From NCBI GenBank assembly GCA_001828295.1, contig MHYI01000118.1, positions 1 to 8,260 of the forward strand: a DNA stretch of 8,260 nt. Direction: 5' to 3'. This stretch comes from Planctomycetes bacterium RBG_16_41_13. Its GTDB lineage: Bacteria > Planctomycetota > Brocadiia > Brocadiales > Brocadiaceae. Under the pieces are notes generated by a model, which worked only from the letters and a program-made list of their open reading frames with translations, did no database searches and was not told where the DNA came from. The position numbers were made by a program, and so were the translations under genes. The number at the start of each line of letters is the position of its first letter. The first letter of the stretch is position 1. Shown here in pieces: positions 1 through 6,480 of this stretch.

Positions 1-512
1 GAAAATACGAAAAGAAGAGAAACGAGATAAATTTTTTCAAAAAACATTACGACGCTTCTTTTGAAAAGTTCTATCCAAAACATATCGCAGACGCCCTTCT
101 GATGATTGACCAGTGGAAGCGAGGGAAAATCCACGAATCGAATGTTTCAAACCACAATGAACCACATTATCAGTACAGCCTCATCCATGAAGCAGAGGCT
201 GCCAAATGCGCGATTATCTTTTCCGAGGAGATGGGATTGCACGGGGCAATTATTGCGATTAATGGTCAGATCGAGGGCATCACGTTAGGAGAACATATTA
301 ACTGTAGCACTGCGTCCGTTCTTATAGAAAAGACCGACAACAAATTTAGCGGCATGCCGCAGTTCATCTACCAGCAATTCTGCGCAAGCACCTTTTCGGA
401 TATGGAATATATCAACGCAGGCGAAGACTGGGGGATAGAAGGTCTGAGAAGGGCAAAAATGTCTTATCATCCCTGTTTCCTTGCAAAAAAATTTACTATT
501 TACGGAAAATAA
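1..512 (+). CDS. DUF2156 / phosphatidylglycerol lysyltransferase C-terminal-like protein, 5' partial
   Basis: The reading frame is open from position 3 to the TAA at 510-512 without an internal stop, so the gene starts left of the window and the ATG at 102 is internal. The visible 169 residues are lysine- and aromatic-rich at first (KKRNEINFFKKHY, about residues 4-16), then show the pattern of the second half of DUF2156 proteins: an acidic/alanine helix (HEAEAAKC), a core strand with GAIIAINGQIEG, the GEHIN turn, a VLIEKTD strand, and near the end YINAGEDWGIEGLRRAKMSY followed by P-x-F-L-A-K-K. The family has a GNAT-like fold related to the aminoacyl-transferring domain of MprF-type lysylphosphatidylglycerol synthases. 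Full members are usually near 290-300 residues, so a little over half is visible. Substrate is unknown for most members and I do not assign one. The next gene follows after 7 nt. Family recognised from memory of the motif pattern; fairly sure. Confidence 0.82.
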   Translation, partial: KYEKKRNEINFFKKHYDASFEKFYPKHIADALLMIDQWKRGKIHESNVSNHNEPHYQYSLIHEAEAAKCAIIFSEEMGLHGAIIAINGQIEGITLGEHINCSTASVLIEKTDNKFSGMPQFIYQQFCASTFSDMEYINAGEDWGIEGLRRAKMSYHPCFLAKKFTIYGK

Positions 513-519
513 TCTTTTG

Positions 520-990
520 GTGAATTATTGCAAGGCAACCCTCCTGGATCTGTTTGCTCTTGAGCAACTGGAAAAGGATTGTTTCCAGGCAGAGGCATTT
601 AGTCGTCGCCTTATAAAAAATTTATTAATCAACACCAAATCCGCTGTTTTTAAGGCGGCAGAGCCAACGGGGAAAATTATTGGCAATATCATCGGTACTA
701 CAAAAAAGGAAAATAGCACATCCGTGGGCAGGATATTTTCTCTGTGTGTTCTTGGACAATACAGGAAAATTGGGATCGCTTCTCAGCTTGTGAAAATACT
801 GGAGGAAGAATTTTCTTCACGCGGCATCAAGAAGGTCAAATTAGAAGTTAATACCAATAACACCGATGCCCAACTCTTTTACAAACACTGCGGATATTTG
901 AAGTCCCCTGCCGTTTTGCACAATTATTATCGTGATGGCAGTAATGCCCATGTTATGACCAAAGACTTCTCACGATCATACTTCCCATAA
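520..990 (+). CDS. GNAT-family N-acetyltransferase, RimI-like
   Basis: A 156-residue single-domain acetyltransferase of the Gcn5-related fold, expected to move an acetyl group from acetyl-CoA to an amine in the cytoplasm. The acetyl-CoA-binding motif A is clear: strand IFSLCVLG (residues 72-79) followed by the Q-x-x-G-x-A loop QYRKIGIA (80-87) and helix SQLVKILEEEF. Motif B follows as KLEVNTNNTDAQLFYKHCGY (residues 97-116), the usual strand plus NxxAxxFYxxxGF-type helix. The C-terminal NYYRDGSNAHVMTKDF resembles RimI-type enzymes, but the substrate could be a protein or a small molecule. I chose GTG at 520 because it gives the typical opening (NYCKATLLDLFALEQLE) and begins just after the upstream stop at 512; a TTG at 481 in the same frame would add 13 poorly matching residues and overlap the previous gene by 32 nt. 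Ribosome site is weak (CGGAAA at 503-508). It probably shares a transcript with the DUF2156 gene. Confidence 0.85.
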   Translation: MNYCKATLLDLFALEQLEKDCFQAEAFSRRLIKNLLINTKSAVFKAAEPTGKIIGNIIGTTKKENSTSVGRIFSLCVLGQYRKIGIASQLVKILEEEFSSRGIKKVKLEVNTNNTDAQLFYKHCGYLKSPAVLHNYYRDGSNAHVMTKDFSRSYFP

Positions 991-1323
991 AATGCAGTAC
1001 AAATTTTCCCCTCTCCCGAGACTTTACCTAAAATAAAATTTTTGCATTTCCCCTGCCACAACGTTTTGTTTTTAGACTGGTTACAAACCGTTTTACCAGC
1101 ACTGAAATATTTATTATTTATAAATTTTGCTTGTTTCTAACTTCTTACTACAAAATATTTTAAAAAATACTTGCATTTTGCCTTTTTTTTGATATTGTAT
1201 CCCGCTTATATAGTTTTGGTTTCAATCTTCTCAAAGAAAACAGTACCGCTTTATTTTTGCGAAACGAGGCTTTTCTTATACATGTAAATTTTATTTTTTG
1301 CACGCCTGGACAATCCACAAACG
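991..1323. other. AT-rich intergenic region before the hydrogenase operon
   Basis: This 333-nt stretch holds no convincing gene on either strand. It is rich in A/T runs, including an eight-T tract at 1183-1190. It contains one possible promoter (listed separately) and a weak inverted repeat, CTGGT at 1077-1081 with ACCAG at 1095-1099, with no following T run in either direction, so I do not call a terminator for the GNAT gene. I saw no GG-N10-GC pattern of a sigma-54 promoter, which is worth noting because the E. coli hyf and hyc operons are sigma-54/FhlA dependent. Confidence 0.6.
1171..1198 (+). promoter_or_regulatory. possible sigma-70-type promoter for the hyf-like operon
   Basis: TTGCAT at 1171-1176 and TATTGT at 1193-1198 are separated by 16 nt, including the eight-T tract. 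They match the TTGACA/TATAAT consensus at 3 of 6 and 4 of 6 positions, with the strongest bases kept (TTG and TA...T). The 5' leader to the first ATG at 1324 would be about 120 nt. An AT-rich background gives many chance matches, so this is only the best candidate seen. Confidence 0.3.
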
Positions 1324-3366
1324 ATGGCCGAACATATATCACATTTATTTATTATTTCGATAATCCTGTATTTAGCAGGTTCGTTGTTTGCCTTGTGTTT
1401 TTATGGATGGCAGCGGGTTGGCAATTACATTGCTCTCATTCTTGCGGCAATTGCGTCGTGTTTTAGTATTGCAACAGCCGTGGTTGCGCTTTCCGCTGGT
1501 TCAACGATACGTCTTGATTTCACTATCTATCATGCCATTATTAAATACAATTTCCTGTTAGATCCTGTTTCTGCGTATTTTATCCTCGCCATATCTGTCA
1601 TCGGTTTTGTCGCTGCCATATACTCAATCGGTTATACGCGGTTATATGTTAACAAACGCGATACCCGATTTTTGGGATTTACATACAATATCTTCCTTGC
1701 GTCCATGCTTCTCGTCGTTACGGCTAATAATGCAGTAGTATTTATGATTGTATGGGAATTGATGACGGTCGTGTCGTTCTTTCTGGTAATATACGAGCAT
1801 GAAAATCCTGCCAACATGAAGGCAGGTTTTATGTATATAATCATGGCGCATATCGGTGCCGTGTTTCTTTCCGTCGCCTTTTTTATAATGTTTGCTTTCA
1901 CAGGGACGTGGGACTTCGGCTTTGATGATTTTAGGAAGGTCGGTAGTCACATGCCGCTGATATATAAAAATGTTGTGTTCTTTTTGGTAATCATAGGTTT
2001 TGGTATTAAGGCAGGAATTTTCCCCTTGCATCTGTGGCTTCCGATGGCGCATCCGGCGGCGCCAAGTAACGTTTCAATGGTTATGTCCGGCGTTATGATT
2101 AAAACGGCCATCTATGGTTTCATACGGTTTTATTTCGAATTTTTAACACCTTGTCCACCGTGGTGGGGAGTCGTAGTTCTTATCATTGGCGCCTCTTCCG
2201 CTCTGCTGGGGATACTTTATGCCCTTACGGAAAGGGATATAAAGACCTTGCTTGCATACAGTAGTATAGAAAATAATGGCATCATCATTATTGGTATCGG
2301 GCTATCAATGATCTTTAAATCCTATAATTTGATGGCATTATCCTCCCTGGCACTGATGGCAGGTTTGTATCACCTGGTTAATCATGCGGTGTTTAAAAGT
2401 CTACTCTTTGGTTGTGCCGGAAATATTTATTACGCAACACATACAAAAAATATCGAGGAATTGGGCGGATTAATAAAACGTTTACGGGTTACCGCGCCGC
2501 TATTCCTTGTAGGCGCCTTAGCTATTTCGGCAATTCCTCCCTTAAACGGTTTTCTTAGTGAATGGCTTATATTCCAATCAATACTCAATGGGTTTCATAT
2601 TCCATCAGTAATCATCAAGATAATAACGATTATTTGCGGCGCCGTTGTTGCCTTGACTGGCGCACTCGTTGCTACATGCTTTGTTAAGGCTTTTGGAATT
2701 TCATTTCTTGCATTGCCACGTTCCGATCACGCGAAAAAAGCGAAGGAAGTGCCGGTAATTATGCTGGTCAGCATGGGGCTTTTGGCTTCACTGTGTGTGT
2801 TTTTAGGTATTTTCCCTGTAAAGGTTATGATGGTAATAAATTCTGTAAATACACATCTTTTGAATACGAATATTTTGCCGGCTATTACTTCTTATGATTG
2901 GTTGCATACCAAGTCGGTTCAGACGAATTTTACGGACTTATCACCAACAAGCGCTACCGTTTTGGGATTGATCCTTTTCGCCGTTACCTTTGGAGTTTTA
3001 ACTTCAATAAAACCCCGCTTTGTTAAGAAAATTTATGAGACATGGACGTGTGGAATATCTCCTGAACCAAGACTAGAATATACAGCGACAGCCTTTACGA
3101 GGCCATTTAAAACTATTTTTAGTAATTTATACAGACCTCAGCGTGAAGTTCGCACGGAATATTCTGTCCCTAATTTCTTTGTCAAGTCTATTACCTATGT
3201 TGACGAGGTGACACCAATCTTTGAGAAGTATTTTTATAGTCCCGTTTCTCGGGCTGTTTTAAGTATATCTAACAGGGTAAGGTGGGTACATACAGGCAGT
3301 ATTCATATTTATCTTACCTATATTTTTATAACATTGATAATACTGATTATATTTGTTGGGAAATAA
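1324..3366 (+). CDS. hyfB: hydrogenase-4-like membrane subunit B (NuoL/M/N-type antiporter-like)
   Basis: A 680-residue polytopic membrane protein; E. coli HyfB is about 670. It belongs to the proton-pumping antiporter-like subunits shared by complex I and group 4 hydrogenases. Key charged residues of the ion path are present: Glu145 in VWELMTVVSFF (TM5), Lys229 in GFGIKAGIFPLHLWLP (TM7), Lys260 in SGVMIKTAIYG (TM8), His350/His354 and Lys358 in YHLVNHAVFKSLLF, and Glu413 in PPLNGFLSEW (TM12). The C-terminal part has a polar loop (about residues 560-650) and a final hydrophobic helix near 660-678, as expected for the HyfB/HycC type. ATG 1324 is the only sensible start: the upstream in-frame ATG at 1282 is followed at once by TAA. 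No strong ribosome site is visible (CCTGGA at 1305-1310 is weak and distant). It is first in the operon, 21 nt before hyfC. In E. coli, hyfA (a ferredoxin-like subunit) precedes hyfB; there is none here. Confidence 0.93.
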   Translation: MAEHISHLFIISIILYLAGSLFALCFYGWQRVGNYIALILAAIASCFSIATAVVALSAGSTIRLDFTIYHAIIKYNFLLDPVSAYFILAISVIGFVAAIYSIGYTRLYVNKRDTRFLGFTYNIFLASMLLVVTANNAVVFMIVWELMTVVSFFLVIYEHENPANMKAGFMYIIMAHIGAVFLSVAFFIMFAFTGTWDFGFDDFRKVGSHMPLIYKNVVFFLVIIGFGIKAGIFPLHLWLPMAHPAAPSNVSMVMSGVMIKTAIYGFIRFYFEFLTPCPPWWGVVVLIIGASSALLGILYALTERDIKTLLAYSSIENNGIIIIGIGLSMIFKSYNLMALSSLALMAGLYHLVNHAVFKSLLFGCAGNIYYATHTKNIEELGGLIKRLRVTAPLFLVGALAISAIPPLNGFLSEWLIFQSILNGFHIPSVIIKIITIICGAVVALTGALVATCFVKAFGISFLALPRSDHAKKAKEVPVIMLVSMGLLASLCVFLGIFPVKVMMVINSVNTHLLNTNILPAITSYDWLHTKSVQTNFTDLSPTSATVLGLILFAVTFGVLTSIKPRFVKKIYETWTCGISPEPRLEYTATAFTRPFKTIFSNLYRPQREVRTEYSVPNFFVKSITYVDEVTPIFEKYFYSPVSRAVLSISNRVRWVHTGSIHIYLTYIFITLIILIIFVGK

Positions 3367-3374
3367 TACAATAA

Positions 3375-3380
3375 TAAGGA
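3375..3380 (+). promoter_or_regulatory. ribosome binding site setting the TTG start of hyfC
   Basis: TAAGGA lies 7 nt before a TTG codon at 3388. The same hexamer at the same distance precedes the ATG of hyfG (6467-6472), which supports TTG 3388 as the true start of the hyfC-like gene although it is not ATG. Confidence 0.7.
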
Positions 3381-3387
3381 AATTGTC

Positions 3388-4332
3388 TTGACTGCAAAAA
3401 TTATTCTTCCTATTCTTCAAATCCTTGTCATCGTGGGATTTTCACCTCTCGTTAAGGGGTTTATTAACAAGATTGAGGCGCGGTTGCAATGCCGAAGAGG
3501 CGCAAGCATATTTCAGCCTTATTACAATCTTATAAAATTGCTCCGTAAAGATGCCGTTGTTTCAGAAACGTCTTCCTGGATTTTCAGGGCAACGCCATAC
3601 GTAACATTCATCTCAATTTTAATAATCTCATTGCTCGTGCCTGTTTTATCATCGCAAGTCCCCTTGAATTTTACCGGTGATATTATACTTATTATATATT
3701 TATTTGCCCTGGCGAGGTTTTTTCTTGTTTTGACTTCGCTAGACACAGGCAGCGCATTCGGCGGTATGGGTGGAAGCAGGGAGATGATGGTGTCTTCTAT
3801 GGCAGAACCCGCCATGATACTCTCAATTTTTACTGTCGCCTTAACGGTTAATTCAACCAATTTAAGCAATATAACAAATCTTCTGCTTAACAATAGCGTT
3901 CTTCTGTTGAATCCTTCGCTCTTTTTGGCATTTCTTGCTTTTGCCATAGTGCTCATTGCTGAAGCAGGCAGAATTCCCGTTGATAATCCGTTTACCCACC
4001 TGGAACTGACTATGATTCACGAAGGTATGATGCTTGAGTTTTCCGGTAGATATTTGGCTCTGGTAGAATGGGCATCTTCCATGAAATTGCTTTTGTTACT
4101 GACAATATTAGTTAATATATTTTTCCCCTGGGGTATCGCTGGCGGGCTTACCTTTCCCGGTTTAATAATCGCATTTGCCCTTTATGTTGTTAAAATTGGT
4201 TTCTTTGCATTTTTGATCGTTATCGTAGAAATGTCTTTTGCAAAGCTCCGGTTATTCCGTATACCAAATTTGTTAGGCACTGCATTCATTTTATCTGTTT
4301 TAGCTATTATATCCCTGTATGTGGTAAGGTAA
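3388..4332 (+). CDS. hyfC: hydrogenase-4-like membrane subunit C (NuoH-like)
   Basis: A 314-residue multi-helix membrane protein, matching the length of E. coli HyfC/HycD (a little over 300). This subunit corresponds to NuoH of complex I and anchors the catalytic arm, carrying charged residues that couple redox chemistry to ion movement. Visible family marks are the N-terminal helix followed by the basic segment KIEARLQCRRGASIFQPYYN (28-47) and LRKD, the loop DTGSAFGGMGGSREMM (119-134) with SMAEP, and the highly conserved run AEAGRIPVDNPFTHLELTM (191-209) continuing into IHEGMMLEFSGR, with Glu192, Asp199, Glu206, His211 and Glu212. It starts at TTG 3388, backed by TAAGGA 7 nt upstream. It follows hyfB by 21 nt and precedes hyfE by 6 nt, so translation is likely coupled. 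Confidence 0.93.
   Translation: MTAKIILPILQILVIVGFSPLVKGFINKIEARLQCRRGASIFQPYYNLIKLLRKDAVVSETSSWIFRATPYVTFISILIISLLVPVLSSQVPLNFTGDIILIIYLFALARFFLVLTSLDTGSAFGGMGGSREMMVSSMAEPAMILSIFTVALTVNSTNLSNITNLLLNNSVLLLNPSLFLAFLAFAIVLIAEAGRIPVDNPFTHLELTMIHEGMMLEFSGRYLALVEWASSMKLLLLLTILVNIFFPWGIAGGLTFPGLIIAFALYVVKIGFFAFLIVIVEMSFAKLRLFRIPNLLGTAFILSVLAIISLYVVR
4325..4330 (+). promoter_or_regulatory. ribosome binding site of hyfE inside the end of hyfC
   Basis: TAAGGT lies 8 nt before the ATG at 4339 and overlaps the hyfC stop codon region (TAA at 4330-4332). This supports the chosen hyfE start and coupled translation. Confidence 0.55.
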
Positions 4333-4338
4333 TGTGAA

Positions 4339-5004
4339 ATGACACAACAGATTATTGTAAATTCAAGAACAATTGATATCCTGGCAGTGTTAATGCTCAT
4401 TACCACAATTATTCTCATCGGTACCAGCAGATTGAGGACGTGTATATGGGCTTATGCCTGTCGTTCCTTTATGTTAACACTTGCGAGTGGTTTGATTGCC
4501 TATTTTTCCGGTATCCACCATATTTATATTACTACAGGTATTTCTTTGGCGCTCAAAGTTATCGTTATTCCAGGTTTTTTGTTTTATATTGTTAAAAAGA
4601 TTAACATCAAAAAAGAGGTGGAGTCTTATATTAATTATACGTTGTCTCTTATCCTTGCTTGCGGAATTATTCTTATTGCATATTATTCAACACAAAATAT
4701 TATCCAGTTTGAAAACACCTTTATGCGGCATTGCTTGCCTATTGCGCTATCTATAACCCTTTTGGGATTCTTTGTAATGATAAGCAGGAAGCAGGCTATT
4801 ACGCATATACTAGGACTTATTACTATGGAAGACGGTATGTTTTTCGCCGCACTGTCTACATCGTATGGCATGCCGCTCATCGTAGAGTTAGGGTTATTTT
4901 TTGATATTCTGGTGAGCGTAATTATTATGGGAATTTATGTATATAGAATCAAGGAATCATTCGATACCATTGATACGGACTCATTAAGGGAGCTCAGGGA
5001 ATAG
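4339..5004 (+). CDS. hyfE: hydrogenase-4-like membrane subunit E (NuoK-like, extended)
   Basis: A 221-residue membrane protein with about six to seven hydrophobic helices; E. coli HyfE is about 216. The family is an extended relative of NuoK/MnhC, a small ion-channel subunit. The most recognisable part is the C-terminal third: HILGLITMEDGMFFAA (around Glu164), then the second membrane-embedded acidic site in MPLIVELGLFFDILV (Glu183), and a charged tail with IDTDSLREL, which matches the end of HyfE proteins. The ATG at 4339 is preceded by TAAGGT at an 8-nt distance. It ends with TAG directly abutting the ATG of hyfF. In E. coli, hyfD (another antiporter-like subunit) separates hyfC and hyfE; here hyfE follows hyfC directly. 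Confidence 0.9.
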   Translation: MTQQIIVNSRTIDILAVLMLITTIILIGTSRLRTCIWAYACRSFMLTLASGLIAYFSGIHHIYITTGISLALKVIVIPGFLFYIVKKINIKKEVESYINYTLSLILACGIILIAYYSTQNIIQFENTFMRHCLPIALSITLLGFFVMISRKQAITHILGLITMEDGMFFAALSTSYGMPLIVELGLFFDILVSVIIMGIYVYRIKESFDTIDTDSLRELRE

Positions 5005-6480
5005 ATGATAATATTACTGCTTTTGATTGTACCAGTAATAACTGCCATAGCGTGTGTTTTTACAAAAAAACATGGCATTTCAAAGTACATAAGTATCGCT
5101 GGTAGTTTTATAGCCTTAGTCTATAACATATATCTCAACTACAATATTTACACCTATAAGACACTTCAGGGATTTAATTATTTCTTTTATGTAGATGCGT
5201 TAACTATTCTCACTACCCAGATTGTTACCATTGTAGCATTTGCAGCGGCGCTTTATTCCGCCGGGTATATGGAGGTCGAACTCCATGATTGCCGAATATC
5301 TGAAAAGAAGCTGCAATGGTATTATTTCCTTATGCATATGTTTATTTTCACTATGCTGTTGGTCTGTGTGATAAACAACCTGGGTGTTATGTGGGTTGCT
5401 ATTGAGGGCACTACATTAGCAACTACGTTTTTAGTAGGTTTTTATAACAAAAAACAGCATCAGGAGGCGGCGTGGAAATACATAATACTTTGTACCGTAG
5501 GTATTACGTTGGCTCTGTTTGGCGTTATATTAACCTACCATTCCGCGAAAGGCGTTCTTGGTGAAATTGGATATGCATTGAATTGGTCAGACTTACGAAC
5601 TGTGGCTGATAAATTTGAACCTCATTTGATGAAACTTGCATTTCTTTTTATTCTGGTGGGATACGGAACAAAGGCAGGTTTGGCTCCCATGCATACATGG
5701 CTTCCTGATGCACATAGCCAGGCGCCCTCACCTATAAGCGCCTTGTTTTCGGGCGTCTTAATTAATTGTTCTATGTACGGCATCATCCGCTATCACATTC
5801 TTACATCTAAGTGCGTTGGAAGCGATTACTCATGCACTCTTCTGATGATTTTTGGGCTTGTCTCTGTTATTGTTTCAATACCGTTTATTCTTGTACAAAA
5901 AGATTATAAGCGGCTTTTGGCCTTTAGCAGTGTGGAGCATATCGGGTTTATTGCGCTTGGAATAGGTTTTGGAGGCATGTACAGTGTTTACGGCGCAGAG
6001 CTCCATACATTTAACCATGCCGTAACAAAATCTCTCCTGTTTTTCTGCGCTGGGAACCTATTCTTAAAATATAAAACTACGGAAATGGAAAATATAAAGG
6101 GTGTCATTAAGACGCTTCCTGTTACGGGTACTATTTTGGCTATTGGTGTATTTGCCATTACTGGTACCCCTCCATTTAATATATTTGTTAGTGAATTTCT
6201 GGTTCTTGCAGATGGTTTCCATAGCGGGAATCTATTCACTATCGTGTTCACTTGCATACTTATCGTATGTATTACCCTTATTTTTGTAGGATTTATCTAT
6301 AACATGTACAGGATGATCTTTGGCACACCTACCGGGGATGTCCCAAAGGGTGAAACGAGTAAATTTACTATTGCAGCTATGCTTTTCCTTTTATTCTTTG
6401 TTTTGATAATCAGCTTTTATGTGCCGCCTTTGCTCCGTGAAGTACTTCGGAATATATACGATATCGTAAGGAATGCGTAA
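5005..6480 (+). CDS. hyfF: hydrogenase-4-like membrane subunit F (antiporter-like)
   Basis: A 491-residue polytopic membrane protein, a second antiporter-like subunit, somewhat shorter than E. coli HyfF (about 526). Ion-path residues: Glu134 in VAIEGTTLATTFLVGFY, Lys223 in GYGTKAGLAPMHTWLPDAHS, Lys302 in QKDYKRLLAFSSVEHIG, Lys342 in FNHAVTKSLLFFCAGN, and Glu397 in PPFNIFVSEF. The usual TM8 lysine of NuoL/M is replaced by Asn254 (SGVLINCSMYG). As I recall, Asn here is typical of HyfF proteins, so this supports subunit F rather than HyfB or HyfD. It abuts hyfE (TAG then ATG, no gap), with AGGGA at 4996-5000 only 4 nt upstream of the start, and its TAA overlaps the ATG of hyfG by one base. It is clearly paralogous to the hyfB product of the same operon. 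Confidence 0.92.
   Translation: MIILLLLIVPVITAIACVFTKKHGISKYISIAGSFIALVYNIYLNYNIYTYKTLQGFNYFFYVDALTILTTQIVTIVAFAAALYSAGYMEVELHDCRISEKKLQWYYFLMHMFIFTMLLVCVINNLGVMWVAIEGTTLATTFLVGFYNKKQHQEAAWKYIILCTVGITLALFGVILTYHSAKGVLGEIGYALNWSDLRTVADKFEPHLMKLAFLFILVGYGTKAGLAPMHTWLPDAHSQAPSPISALFSGVLINCSMYGIIRYHILTSKCVGSDYSCTLLMIFGLVSVIVSIPFILVQKDYKRLLAFSSVEHIGFIALGIGFGGMYSVYGAELHTFNHAVTKSLLFFCAGNLFLKYKTTEMENIKGVIKTLPVTGTILAIGVFAITGTPPFNIFVSEFLVLADGFHSGNLFTIVFTCILIVCITLIFVGFIYNMYRMIFGTPTGDVPKGETSKFTIAAMLFLLFFVLIISFYVPPLLREVLRNIYDIVRNA
6467..6472 (+). promoter_or_regulatory. ribosome binding site of hyfG
   Basis: TAAGGA lies 7 nt before the ATG at 6480, inside the last codons of hyfF. It supports the hyfG start and stop-start coupling through the overlapping TAATG. 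Confidence 0.7.

Noticed and set aside
102..512. A complete 136-residue gene starting at ATG 102
   Set aside because: The same frame is open to position 3 and its residues upstream of 102 fit the DUF2156 family, so 102 is an internal methionine of a partial gene.
481..519. TTG 481 as the start of the GNAT gene
   Set aside because: It adds 13 residues without family match and overlaps the upstream gene by 32 nt; GTG 520 gives the typical N-terminus.
1077..1099. Inverted repeat CTGGT / ACCAG as a terminator
   Set aside because: Only five paired bases, a 13-nt loop with poor inner pairing, and no T run after it in either direction.
1642..2052. Antisense 136-residue reading frame inside hyfB
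   Set aside because: It lies wholly opposite a strongly conserved membrane gene and its translation shows no domain or plausible start context.
3522..3956. Antisense 144-residue reading frame inside hyfC
   Set aside because: It is the shadow of the conserved NuoH-like gene, with composition reflecting the complementary strand.
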